A DNA stretch of 64,000 nucleotides from DSSM01 sp964484125 (GTDB lineage Bacteria; Bacteroidota; Ignavibacteria; Tepidaquicellales; Tepidaquicellaceae): NCBI GenBank assembly GCA_964484125.1, contig CAZAEK010000001.1:62001-126000 (forward strand). The letters are read 5' to 3'. The notes beneath the pieces were generated by a model that was not told the DNA's origin, did no database searches, and worked only from the letters and a program-made list of their open reading frames with translations. The translations under genes and the position numbers were made by a program. Below, in pieces: positions 43,771-52,904 of the stretch. Positions within the stretch are counted from its first letter, which is position 1. Every line of letters starts with the position of its first letter.

Positions 43771-44988
43771 TTACTTCAAAACTACAAGTTTCTTCACAGC
43801 AGAATTATTCCCTGAAACCAGTTTATAGAAATATACACCGCTCGTTAATTCTGATGCATCGAAACTAACTGAATAGTAACCTGCTTCTTTGAATTCATTT
43901 ACAATAGTGGTAACTTCTTTTCCAAGAATATCATATATTGTTAAGGTAACCAAACCTGAAACCGGTAAATCGTAATTAATCTTTGTTACAGGATTAAATG
44001 GATTCGGATAATTCTGCGATAAATTAAATTTCGAAGGAACTCCTACTTCAACTATGCCTTCAAGATCGAAATATTCATAATTTCCGTTATAATCAATTTG
44101 CTTTAATCTATAGTGATATTTCCCTGTTGCAAGATTCCTGTCTTCAAATGAATAATATGACTCCGAATTTTTCGTACCGTTTCCATGCACAAATCCGATT
44201 TTTTTCCATTCACCGTTTACTCTTTTCCTTTCAATATCAAATCCGGAATTGTTTTCTTCTTCAGAGGTTATCCAGTTTAAAAATATATTATTAGTCTTTA
44301 CATTACTGTTAAACAAACTAAGTTTTACCGGTAATGGCGTTGTGCCTTGAATAATAAAATCGTCCCCAGAAGTCCCAGAAGGATCATTAAGATACCACGT
44401 TCCCGAACTCCCAGTACCACCCCATATTACTAGTCTGAAAGTAATAGTTGTCCCTGAAGGAACATCCTGGAGAGCAGAAATACCAGATAAATCTATTGCA
44501 GTTTGAGGATTGCCTGCTGAGGTGGTAATTGTACCCCAGGTAATTGCAGAACCTATATTAGTAAACGAACCTGAGCCAACCTGATATTGCCATTGTCCGG
44601 TTGTTGGGCCTGTGTTTGATCTCCGTACGTTATAAGCAGCAATACCAGAAATAGATAACATATATCCTGTATTACCAGTCAAAGTAAAAGTAATAAAATC
44701 ATTACCAGAAATTGCATTACTTAGACTTGTATTCATACAATTGTTTCCACCCCATGCATTTGCTGCGACTGAGCTGCTTGTCGTTCCTACACCTGAACCA
44801 CGGGTTAATCCTCCTACTGTAACATTAGAAGAAGTTGTTGTTGCACCATAAGGTGATGGTCCAAAATTATTTGACCCACCTGTTAATGGGTCAAAGTCCC
44901 AACCTGCTATAGTTGACTGAGCATTGACTATATTAACAGATATACAAATAAAAGCTATTACAAAAAAAGTTTGTTTTAATAGTTTCAT
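43771..44988 (-). CDS. Secreted T9SS cargo protein (405 residues)
   Basis: Signal peptide (hydrophobic about 8-20; cleavage near VNA-QST). Residues ~25-210 form a beta-rich Gly/Thr/Ser domain (TIAGWDFDPLTGGSNNFG, PSGTTITFRLVIWGGTGSSG) seen in lamin-tail/PEP-CTERM-like secreted proteins. The rest is the shared module WITSEEENNSGFDIERKR, RLKQIDYNGNYEYF, LSQNYPNPFNPVTKINYDLP and SGVYFYKLVSGN. No catalytic motif is visible. It is a shortened relative of the flanking proteins with a different N-terminal domain. It lies 56 bases before the larger cargo gene. Confidence 0.85.
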   Translation of the reverse strand: MKLLKQTFFVIAFICISVNIVNAQSTIAGWDFDPLTGGSNNFGPSPYGATTTSSNVTVGGLTRGSGVGTTSSSVAANAWGGNNCMNTSLSNAISGNDFITFTLTGNTGYMLSISGIAAYNVRRSNTGPTTGQWQYQVGSGSFTNIGSAITWGTITTSAGNPQTAIDLSGISALQDVPSGTTITFRLVIWGGTGSSGTWYLNDPSGTSGDDFIIQGTTPLPVKLSLFNSNVKTNNIFLNWITSEEENNSGFDIERKRVNGEWKKIGFVHGNGTKNSESYYSFEDRNLATGKYHYRLKQIDYNGNYEYFDLEGIVEVGVPSKFNLSQNYPNPFNPVTKINYDLPVSGLVTLTIYDILGKEVTTIVNEFKEAGYYSVSFDASELTSGVYFYKLVSGNNSAVKKLVVLK

Positions 44989-45488
44989 ATTATTTTATTT
45001 TTTAAGTTTTTTAAATACTTATATATAATAAATACTTTAATAAATGTAGTCTATATAAAATTAAAAGAATTATTTTAAAGAAATATTAAGTAATTCAAAT
45101 ATTAACACTAAAATCATGCCAAATTTCCGATTATATCTGGAAAAATTCAAAATATACCTCAGCATTCAGGCAAAAAAAATCTGAAAACTTTAAGTATTTT
45201 TCGTAATCCTTATAATTTCCTTACAGTTAAAGAGAACATTAAAGAACTTTGAGATGAGAAAATTTCAGCGACTTTGAGAGATAAATACATTTAATATACA
45301 TTCAACCTTACAAAAATATTTCTTTTATGATATAAATGCAATTATATAAGAAATATTCAGTATTAATACTTATTTAGAAACCTAAGTATTTATTTTACAA
45401 TTATTTAAAAAATTAATTATTTTTTATAAATATTCGGGAATTAAGAGCTATGTATAAAAGTGAGAGTGTTATATTTAATAAGGAAATG
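44989..45488. other. 500-bp AT-rich intergenic region with inverted repeat
   Basis: No ORF, tRNA or stable hairpin is evident. The region is very AT-rich and should hold the promoter for the 43771-44988 gene at its left end and the 3' end of the 45489 gene at its right. Two copies of AAATACTT lie at 45013-45020 and 45030-45037, close to the start of the left gene. At 45365-45390 a perfect 8-bp inverted repeat AATACTTA / TAAGTATT with a 10-base spacer could be an operator. Confidence 0.5.
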
Positions 45489-47744
45489 TCATTTAACCAA
45501 CAAAAGCTTTTCTGTTTTGGAATAATTTCCTGAAATCATTCTGTAATAATATACACCGCTTGCTAAATTGGATGCATCGAAAACAGTTGAATAATAACCT
45601 GATTCAATATGTTCGTTTATTAGTGTATATACTTCTCTACCACAGATATCGTATATTTTGATACTCACAAAAGCAGATTTAGGTATTTGCCAGTTGATTA
45701 CAGTCTTTGAATTGAACGGATTTGGATAATTCTGCGAAAGTCCCAATTTTTCAGGAGCTCCTATTTCTACTAAATCTTTTAATTCGAAGTATTCATAGTT
45801 TCCGTTAAAATCAATCTGTTTTAATCTGTACTGATACTTCCCTGTTTGCAGATTTCTGTCTTCGAATATATACTCCGATGGTTTATTATTTCCTTTTACA
45901 AATCCTATTTTTCCCCAGTTTTCATTTCCGGATTTCCTCTCAATTTCAAATCCTGAGTTGTTAATTTCTTCTGAGGTTTGCCAATTTAGCTTAACAATAT
46001 TTGAAATTGCATTACATGAAAATGAATATAATTTTACAGGCAGAGGTTGTTCAGTTCCTGAAGCTAATACAAACGGACTAAAAGAATTAATGTAATTTGT
46101 CGTTTCAAGTGAACCGCCTGAGTTATTACCTGTAATATTAGTCCCTCCAAGATTTTCCCATAAAGAACCTGTCCAATGCCCAATTCGCAGATTTGTATAT
46201 GAAGTAACTCCGGTATTTTCATCCCAAAACATTTTTACTTTAGCTGTAGTTGTCCCTGATATCCTTGATAAATCGTAATAACCAATTTGACTTACTGACG
46301 CAATTCCAGTTCCAAAACTTGTAGTATTTGAATACGCTGTATTGAAATATTCTGCTTGAAAAATGTTTTCGTTCGCATCTGATGGAATTATACTTATTGG
46401 CGAATATGTATTTCCCTTTCCGGTCGGTAATGTAAATTCTGTTGCTGAATTTGTAATTTTAGCAACCGGACCGTTTACAAAACTTGATGTTGAACCACCG
46501 CTAAAAGTTGCAGAATTACCTAAATAAATTAAATTAGAAGTTGTTGTATTAATTTTACCATCTGTTAAAATCAAATTTGAATTAACTGTAATTGAACCTG
46601 AGAGTGTAATACCATTCGGATTGTTAATTTCCAACTGATTGACACTTGAAGGGAGACCATTTCCGATACTTTGACCTGAAACACCATTATATAAATAATT
46701 TGCACTAGTATTAAATGTTCTTGTTCCTGTAACCTGAATATTTCCTGTTGCCCCGGAAGAAGATATTCCATCCGGATGACCGATTCCAAGAGTTCCACCT
46801 GAAGCTACCGTAAAAGTTCCACTACCAGTAAATACACTTGTACCCATATTAAGTATAGAACCATTCCTGACAAGAAAGTTTATTGTATTAGAAATATTAC
46901 CACCTGTTTTTGTAAATGTCTGTATCCCGGATTTTACAAATTTTATAGTCCCGTTTCCTGACCCGGTTTCCGTTAAAGTACCTCCTGTCATTTCTAAATC
47001 ACCAGATAATTCAATATTTGGATTTCCACTTGAACTTGATAAATCAAATGTTCCTCCTGTTATTTGCAATTTTCCTGCAATAGTTAAGGTAGGACTGGAA
47101 TTTACAGCCAAACGTAATGACCCTGTACCAGTGTTGTTAATAAGAAGATTTCCGCCAACTATAGTAAAATTTCCCGCAAAATTTATATTTGTTGTCTGGT
47201 TAGGACAATCCCAGACAAAATTGTAGAAATTCTGTCCAGTTCCTAAGGGTAAATTTGAATTTGAAGTAAACCCCCTGATTTCGCAGGTAGAGCCACTACT
47301 CCATGTAGCAGTTGGAATTGTTCCGTTGTTTGTTGTGTGTAAATGCTGATATACTCCTCCATTATTAAAAATTATATTTCCTGTTAAGTTAATTATTCCT
47401 GAATTTTTTATTGTTCCGCTTACGTCAAGTTCATAACCAGAACCGTTATTAAGTGTTAATTGAATTTCAGAGTTAATCTGTAAAATTCCACCTGATTCTA
47501 TGACTATTTGATCTAAAGTTTTATTCGCTGTCAATGTTGCAGTGTGACCGGCTTTTATCGTAATTATATTTGCGTTTAAATCCGGTGAAGAAGAAACTGT
47601 TATCCAGGAATTTCCATTATATGTTTCCCAGTTTGTCGCATCAACAAAATTTACATCTCCTGTTGTTCTGAAATCACCGTTACTTTGTGAGTAAATATCA
47701 CCTGAAATCATTAAAAGACAGAAAATATATAAAAATCTTAGCAC
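45489..47744 (-). CDS. Secreted T9SS cargo protein (751 residues)
   Basis: A signal peptide (LRFLYIFCLLMISGDIYS-Q) precedes a module like the one in the middle of the 1146-residue protein: NWETYNGNSWITVSSSPDLN, NIITIKAGHTATLTANKTLD, then beta-helix-like Gly/Asn/Thr repeats and GNIQVTGTRTFNTSANYLYN (compare GNIQNSGTRTFNTGANYIYN in the larger protein). The end has LNWQTSEEINNSGFEIERKS, RLKQIDFNGNYEYFEL, LSQNYPNPFNSKTVINWQIP and SGVYYYRMISG, the T9SS sorting domain. Function unknown; probably a surface adhesin or scaffold. Confidence 0.87.
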   Translation of the reverse strand: MLRFLYIFCLLMISGDIYSQSNGDFRTTGDVNFVDATNWETYNGNSWITVSSSPDLNANIITIKAGHTATLTANKTLDQIVIESGGILQINSEIQLTLNNGSGYELDVSGTIKNSGIINLTGNIIFNNGGVYQHLHTTNNGTIPTATWSSGSTCEIRGFTSNSNLPLGTGQNFYNFVWDCPNQTTNINFAGNFTIVGGNLLINNTGTGSLRLAVNSSPTLTIAGKLQITGGTFDLSSSSGNPNIELSGDLEMTGGTLTETGSGNGTIKFVKSGIQTFTKTGGNISNTINFLVRNGSILNMGTSVFTGSGTFTVASGGTLGIGHPDGISSSGATGNIQVTGTRTFNTSANYLYNGVSGQSIGNGLPSSVNQLEINNPNGITLSGSITVNSNLILTDGKINTTTSNLIYLGNSATFSGGSTSSFVNGPVAKITNSATEFTLPTGKGNTYSPISIIPSDANENIFQAEYFNTAYSNTTSFGTGIASVSQIGYYDLSRISGTTTAKVKMFWDENTGVTSYTNLRIGHWTGSLWENLGGTNITGNNSGGSLETTNYINSFSPFVLASGTEQPLPVKLYSFSCNAISNIVKLNWQTSEEINNSGFEIERKSGNENWGKIGFVKGNNKPSEYIFEDRNLQTGKYQYRLKQIDFNGNYEYFELKDLVEIGAPEKLGLSQNYPNPFNSKTVINWQIPKSAFVSIKIYDICGREVYTLINEHIESGYYSTVFDASNLASGVYYYRMISGNYSKTEKLLLVK

Positions 47745-47786
47745 AGGGCAATCCCCTTTCTTTTTTGAAATTTACAATATTAAAAT

Positions 47787-47811
47787 ATACATTTGTTTTA
47801 AATAAATGTAT
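47787..47811. promoter_or_regulatory. Inverted repeat upstream of the 751-residue T9SS gene
   Basis: ATACATTT (47787-47794) and AAATGTAT (47804-47811) form perfect 8-bp arms around a 9-base spacer, about 43 bases upstream of the minus-strand start at 47744. This fits an operator, but chance is not excluded in such AT-rich DNA. Confidence 0.3.
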
Positions 47812-47864
47812 TATTTATTAATATATTTTTCAAGAAAAAAAACGGGTGTTTTTTGGGAATTACT

Positions 47865-49112
47865 TTATTGCCTGAGCCAGCTTGAAAGCTTTTGAAATTT
47901 AATTTTCCTTTTCTCTCCAAACCATTCAAAGTATTCTTCTTTCTCAATTGATTTATTCAATAAAATCAATTCTGATGTTTTGAAATGCTTCGATGCGTTT
48001 ATTAATGCACGGATTTCTCTTTGTAATGTTTTATCATCAGAAATATCATAGCTGACTTGAATTAATTCTATATTATTATTTTTTCTGCGGACTAAAAAAT
48101 CAACTTCATAACTTTTATCATTGGAAGTATAAAAATAAAAATCTATCTCGCCCTTTAACTTTTTTTTCATTAAATAAACAGCTGCTAAATTTTCATATAG
48201 CTTTCCAATATCTTTGTTTATACTTAATGACTTTGCCTTAATATATCCATTATCATACGAATATATCTTTCCGGGATGCGATAAAATATCTTTCGATTTA
48301 AAAGAATATCTTTGTACACTAAATAATAAAAATGAGTTAGAGAGATAACCTAAATATCTGTTCAGAGTTGCAATGCTTTTTATCTCTGTGATTTTTGCTA
48401 ATGTTCTGAAGGAAAACTCAGTCCCAATATTTGATATCAGGTGGTTTGCAATATTACTTATTGCAAATTCTTTCCTTATTTTATATCTCTGCAGGATATC
48501 TTTATATATTACAGAGTCGTACAGCAATTCAAGATAATCTTTTAAGTTAATATTTTTCAGAATTACTTCAGGATATCCGCCTGTATTTGCATAATCGGAT
48601 AAAGCATTTTCCGGAAATGGTTGTTCGTTTTCAATTGAATTCATATACTCAGATAATGAGAATGGGAAAATGTATATTGGTATATGTCTTCCTGTTAAGT
48701 GAGTTGACAATTCAGAGCTGAGAAGATTTGAATTACTGCCCGATAATACTAAATTATATCCCTGCCTTTGTAATCTGTTTGAAATTATTTCCCATTCGGG
48801 GTAATTTTGAATTTCATCCATAAAAACATTTCTCGTGTCTCCATAAATTTCCTTTGAGATTCTCATTATGCCATTTATATCTTTTATTTTCATCAACTCT
48901 TCATCATCAAAATTCAAATATATAAAATTTCCAGTCTCTTTGAGTGTGTGTATTGCAAAAAACGATTTCCCTGAGCGGCGGGGTCCTATAATTACCTTTA
49001 TTAAATCTTCAGATAAGTATTTAAGTTCTGCCTCACGCTTTATATATTTTTCATTTAGTTTTTTCCTTAATTCACTATATTGTAAGTGTAAAATTTCTCT
49101 GATTTTTTCCAT
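47865..49112 (-). CDS. AAA_14/DUF4143 ATPase
   Basis: 415 residues. P-loop GPRRSGKS at 43-50, Walker B NVFMDEIQNYPEW near residue 96-108, sensor LVLSGSNSNLLSSELSTHLTGR, then a middle helical domain and a C-terminal DUF4143 nuclease-like domain with EIDFYFYTSNDKSYEVDFLVRRKNN. Proteins of this architecture are common, mobile and patchily distributed; a role in defence or DNA handling is suspected, but no function is established. A perfect 10-bp inverted repeat lies 39 bases upstream. Truncated paralogues are not seen here. Confidence 0.9.
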   Translation of the reverse strand: MEKIREILHLQYSELRKKLNEKYIKREAELKYLSEDLIKVIIGPRRSGKSFFAIHTLKETGNFIYLNFDDEELMKIKDINGIMRISKEIYGDTRNVFMDEIQNYPEWEIISNRLQRQGYNLVLSGSNSNLLSSELSTHLTGRHIPIYIFPFSLSEYMNSIENEQPFPENALSDYANTGGYPEVILKNINLKDYLELLYDSVIYKDILQRYKIRKEFAISNIANHLISNIGTEFSFRTLAKITEIKSIATLNRYLGYLSNSFLLFSVQRYSFKSKDILSHPGKIYSYDNGYIKAKSLSINKDIGKLYENLAAVYLMKKKLKGEIDFYFYTSNDKSYEVDFLVRRKNNNIELIQVSYDISDDKTLQREIRALINASKHFKTSELILLNKSIEKEEYFEWFGEKRKIKFQKLSSWLRQ

Positions 49113-49150
49113 TTTTGTAATATATTTTCTTTATAATGAACAATTTTACC

Positions 49151-49176
49151 TATTTTTGTCTATTATGACAAAAATA
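49151..49176. promoter_or_regulatory. Perfect inverted repeat (candidate operator) upstream of AAA_14 ATPase
   Basis: TATTTTTGTC (49151-49160) and GACAAAAATA (49167-49176) form perfect 10-bp arms with a 6-base spacer TATTAT. It lies 39 bases upstream of the minus-strand ATPase start and 82 bases upstream of truA. Position and symmetry fit an autoregulatory operator overlapping a promoter. Confidence 0.5.
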
Positions 49177-49258
49177 AATGACATTTTTAGGAAAATCAAT
49201 ATATAATTTGATTCTATTTTACATATAAATTGCCTGCCAGTTTATGTATTTTTAAAAT

Positions 49259-50002
49259 ATGAAATTCAAATTCTATATCGAGTATAACGGTACTAATTAT
49301 TCCGGCTGGCAAATACAGAAGAATTCGAAAAGCATTCAGGGGGTTTTAGTTGATGCTATCAGGAAGGCATTTGCAGAAACAAAGGGTAAAGCGAAATTTA
49401 TTGATTTTCAGGGCTCGGGCAGGACAGATAAGGGCGTTCACGCTTATGAACAGGTTGCTCATCTTGAGTGCGAAACTATGCTCGCTCCGGAAATACTTAA
49501 ACTGAAAGTTAATGATTTGCTCCCATCTGATATTAATGTGCTTGAAATCGAAAAAGTTAATGATAAATTCCATGCGAGACATTCTGCTAAATCAAGACAT
49601 TATTTATATAGAATTTCAAGACGAAGAACCGCTTTTGAGAAAAAGTTTGTCTGGTGGGTAAAGGATAATCCTGATATAAAAAAGATGAGTGATGCGGCGA
49701 AGATTTTTAAGGGAATGCATAATTTTCAGTCTTTTTCAGAAAAAAATGATGAGAAAATTTCTACTTTAGTCAATGTAACCGGAATAGAAATTTCTGAGAA
49801 AGGTCATATTATTGAAATCAGAATCAGTGCTTCGCATTTCCTCTGGAAAATGGTTAGAAGAATCGTCGGGGCGCTTGTTGAAGTCGGAAGGAGTAATCTC
49901 ACTAAAGAAGATTTAAAGTCCGCTTTGGAGAGTTATACCGATGAGTTGTCAAAATATACTGCTCCGCCTTCGGGATTGTTTCTGGAGAGGGTTGAGTATT
50001 AG
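49259..50002 (+). CDS. truA: tRNA pseudouridine(38-40) synthase
   Basis: 247 residues. TruA modifies U38-40 in the anticodon arm. N-terminal KFYIEYNGTNYSGWQIQKN, the catalytic Asp in GSGRTDKGVHAYEQVAH, SKSRHYLYRISRR and LWKMVRRIVGALVEVGR are diagnostic. It stands as a single plus-strand gene between accessory minus-strand genes. Confidence 0.96.
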   Translation: MKFKFYIEYNGTNYSGWQIQKNSKSIQGVLVDAIRKAFAETKGKAKFIDFQGSGRTDKGVHAYEQVAHLECETMLAPEILKLKVNDLLPSDINVLEIEKVNDKFHARHSAKSRHYLYRISRRRTAFEKKFVWWVKDNPDIKKMSDAAKIFKGMHNFQSFSEKNDEKISTLVNVTGIEISEKGHIIEIRISASHFLWKMVRRIVGALVEVGRSNLTKEDLKSALESYTDELSKYTAPPSGLFLERVEY

Positions 50003-50045
50003 AGTGTTTTCTGAAGATCTTTGGAACACGGATGCGGAAATGAAG

Positions 50046-50381
50046 CTATTTACTTTTCAGTGAATAACCATATTTTTGAGCTTCTTGCAATATTAAGCTA
50101 TCATTTTTTCTCCACTCGTAATCTGAATAAAATAGTATATCAAATGGAATTTTAAATTTAGAAACTAATTCTCTGTTAATACCGTTTACCATTTTTATTT
50201 TTTCATCAAATTCTTTTCCACGGAAACTTTTTGATAATAATATTAAATCAATATCATTAAATCCAATGTTTTTATTTTTTGCTGCAGAGCCAAATAATAT
50301 TACATCATATAACTGAATCTCTCTTTCTTTGAAAAAATTTTCTATAACTTTATAAATTTTTTTTAATTCTTTTTTAGCCAT
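50046..50381 (-). CDS. MNT-type nucleotidyltransferase of a HEPN/MNT pair
   Basis: 111 residues. Minimal nucleotidyltransferase fold: ILFGSAAKNKNIGFNDIDLI carries the Gly-Ser and the D-x-D metal site. In well-studied HEPN/MNT pairs the MNT protein is the antitoxin and adenylylates its HEPN partner. Its start lies inside the end of the HEPN gene (19-base overlap), supporting co-translation. Confidence 0.85.
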   Translation of the reverse strand: MAKKELKKIYKVIENFFKEREIQLYDVILFGSAAKNKNIGFNDIDLILLSKSFRGKEFDEKIKMVNGINRELVSKFKIPFDILFYSDYEWRKNDSLILQEAQKYGYSLKSK

Positions 50382-50746
50382 TTTATAAGTTTTTTAGCTT
50401 TGTTGTACATTTTAGTGGTCTCTCTTTTCTTATAATATTTTAGTATTGTTTGCAAAGATTCAGGATATCTTGTTGGAACACTTTTATTGTTTAAATCTTC
50501 TATAAATTCTTTGAATTCTTCCGGCAACTCTATATTAATCGCCTCAACCAAATAATTAAGATTATGGGTCCTAATCGGATTTTCATTTATTTTCTTTGCA
50601 AATAATGCTTTTAGAGCTTTCTCTATGCTAAGATGTATCATAAATACTGAATAAATATATCTCCCGGTATCTAACATTGCTTTAGCAGTAGCTAAATCAT
50701 AATCTGCTTGCATTAACCATTCATTATAATTTTTAATTTTATTCAT
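50363..50746 (-). CDS. HEPN-domain protein of a HEPN/MNT pair
   Basis: 127 residues from the ATG at 50746; a TTG 15 bases earlier is in frame, but MNKIKNYNEW fits the family start. All-helical: YDLATAKAMLDTGRYIYSVF, SIEKALKALFAKKI, then PIRTHNLNYLVEA and VPTRYPE, as in the PF05168-type HEPN family. The Arg-x4-His-x-Tyr RNase motif of the HepT toxins is not present, so RNase activity is doubtful. Transcribed first, with the MNT gene second. Confidence 0.82.
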   Translation of the reverse strand: MNKIKNYNEWLMQADYDLATAKAMLDTGRYIYSVFMIHLSIEKALKALFAKKINENPIRTHNLNYLVEAINIELPEEFKEFIEDLNNKSVPTRYPESLQTILKYYKKRETTKMYNKAKKLIKWLKKN

Positions 50747-50815
50747 TCTTAAAAATAACAAATAATTTTAGTATTTTAAATACTCATACAGAAAAGAAGG
50801 AATGAAAAATAGTCT

Positions 50816-52834
50816 CTACTTCAAATACTCATCAAGAAAGCGGAAGAATTCCCTTTGCCAGAGAACTGCATTCTGCGGTTTTGAAACGAAATGTGTCTCG
50901 TCAGGGAAAAGAAGAAATCTGCTTGGAATTCCCTGTAGCTGCGCTGCATGAAATGCCTGCATTCCTTCTGTATATGGTATTCTGAAATCGTTCATTCCGT
51001 GAATTACAAGTATTGGAGTATCCCAGTTCCCGACAAATTTATGAGGTGAGAAATCATAGCTTCCCGGAACAGGTTTTTCCCAGTATGCTCCGCCAAGGTC
51101 GTAATTTGCAAACCACATTTCTTCTGTTGAGCCATACCAGCTTTCAAAATTAAACATCCCGCAGTGTGCAATAAATGCTTTGAATCTCTTGTTGTGATTT
51201 CCGGCAAGCCAGTAAACAGAAAATCCGCCATAACTTGCTCCGACTGCTCCGAGTTTTTCCTTATTTACGAACGGAAGATTTGAAATTGAATCAATTGCCG
51301 ATAAGTAATCTTTCATATTCTGTCCTCCGTAATCTTTTGAAATCTGGTCGTTCCATTCCTGCCCGAATGTCGGTAGTCCTCTTCTGTTTGGTGCGACAAT
51401 AATATAATCGTTTGCCGCCATCATCTGAAAATTCCATCTGTATGAGAAAAACTGGCTTACAGCACTCTGGGGTCCTCCCTGACAGTAAAGCAATGCCGGA
51501 TATTTTTTATTTGGGTCAAAATCAGGCGGATAAATTACCCAGACAAGCATTTGTTTCCCGTCTGTTGTTTTTACCCATCTCTCTTCTACTGATGCTGATT
51601 TAAATGATGAAAGAACATCTTTGTTTACATAAGTTAATTGCGTTTCTTTTCCGGATTTCTCGTCAATCTTATATATTTCTGCAGGCATTAGCATAGATAC
51701 CTTCGTGCCGATTAATATTCCGCTTTCATAAGATATGTCGTTATAATCGTGTCTTCCTGTTGTTATCTGTTTTATTGCTCCTGTTTCCAGACCAAGTACA
51801 TATAGCTGATATGTTGCGTTTATTCCGCTTATAAAATAAATATATTTTGAATCGCTGCTCCAGTTGAAATTTGTTGAGCTCTGGTCAAAATTTTCCGAAT
51901 AATCTTTCGAAATGCCTGTCTGAAAATCATATACCATTAACCTTTTTTTATCAGATTCAAATCCCGCTGTTTTCATACTCTGATATGCGAGTTTCTTTCC
52001 GTCAGGTGAAAATACAGGGTCTAAATCATATCCCGGATTCCCTTCTGTTATATTAAGAGTTTCTTTTGATTCTACATCGTAAATATATATATCTGTGTTA
52101 GTTGACTTTGAATATTCACGTCCGGATAATTTCTTACATACATAAGCAATTTTTTTCCCGTCAGGACTTATACTGAACTGCTCTATACCTCCGCCGGGTT
52201 GGTCAGGCGAATCGAATCTTTCTCCTTCAAGCAAATCAGTTGGTATTCCAACGGTCCCGTCATTATATGGTAAATAAAATATATGACTGTATGCATAGTC
52301 ATGCCAGCTATCCCAATGGCGATACATAAGGTCATCTGTTATTATTACATTAGCAAGTGGTAAATCAGGATAAATTTCTTTTGGTGTCTTATCGAGTTTT
52401 ACATCTGCCATATATACGATTGATTTCATATCAGGTGAATATTTAAATCCGTTTATTCCTCCGGGAATTTTTGTAATCTGTGTCTTACCGCTTCCGTCGG
52501 GATTCATTTCCCAGAGTTGCATCTCGCCGCTTTCCGGTGACAGATATCCGATTTTCTTTCCGTCAGGACGCCAAAGTGCATTGAATTCAGAAAATTGTGA
52601 GTCAGTTATGCGATAAGGCGTTCCGCCTTCTGAAGAAACTATGAATATATCCCTGTTGCCTTTGTTCTTTTCGAGATTGTAATATGTTATTCCGAATACA
52701 ATCTGTTTTCCGTCTGGTGATAATACCGGCTCGCTTATGCGTCCGAGTTTCCACATAATTTCAGGGGAAAATCTTTGCGAAAACGCAGTCTGGGATATTG
52801 CAAGCAGTAAAAATAAGATTATGAATTTTTTCAT
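50816..52834 (-). CDS. Secreted S9-family prolyl-oligopeptidase-type peptidase
   Basis: 672 residues with a signal peptide (FIILFLLLAISQTAFS-Q). Residues ~25-400 contain TolB/PD40-like propeller repeats (for example SPDGKQIVFGITYY, RPDGKKIGYLSP, FSPDGKKLAYQSM). The alpha/beta hydrolase domain follows, with GAVGASYGGFSVYWLAG (nucleophile Ser in GxSYGG), IHGMNDFRIPYTEG (Asp) and PDETHFVSKPQNA (His). This is an extracytoplasmic dipeptidyl/acylaminoacyl peptidase that cleaves small peptides for nutrition. Single gene. Confidence 0.93.
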   Translation of the reverse strand: MKKFIILFLLLAISQTAFSQRFSPEIMWKLGRISEPVLSPDGKQIVFGITYYNLEKNKGNRDIFIVSSEGGTPYRITDSQFSEFNALWRPDGKKIGYLSPESGEMQLWEMNPDGSGKTQITKIPGGINGFKYSPDMKSIVYMADVKLDKTPKEIYPDLPLANVIITDDLMYRHWDSWHDYAYSHIFYLPYNDGTVGIPTDLLEGERFDSPDQPGGGIEQFSISPDGKKIAYVCKKLSGREYSKSTNTDIYIYDVESKETLNITEGNPGYDLDPVFSPDGKKLAYQSMKTAGFESDKKRLMVYDFQTGISKDYSENFDQSSTNFNWSSDSKYIYFISGINATYQLYVLGLETGAIKQITTGRHDYNDISYESGILIGTKVSMLMPAEIYKIDEKSGKETQLTYVNKDVLSSFKSASVEERWVKTTDGKQMLVWVIYPPDFDPNKKYPALLYCQGGPQSAVSQFFSYRWNFQMMAANDYIIVAPNRRGLPTFGQEWNDQISKDYGGQNMKDYLSAIDSISNLPFVNKEKLGAVGASYGGFSVYWLAGNHNKRFKAFIAHCGMFNFESWYGSTEEMWFANYDLGGAYWEKPVPGSYDFSPHKFVGNWDTPILVIHGMNDFRIPYTEGMQAFHAAQLQGIPSRFLLFPDETHFVSKPQNAVLWQREFFRFLDEYLK

Positions 52835-52904
52835 TTTTATATTAATTTTTTATGCAAGTTAAATAAAACATCGGATTAATTAAATCTAAAAGGAATTGAA
52901 CTTT

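Noticed and set aside
44989..45488. Possible small RNA or tRNA in the 500-bp gap
   Set aside because: No cloverleaf, no conserved anticodon arm and no stable hairpin with a T-run could be found by eye.
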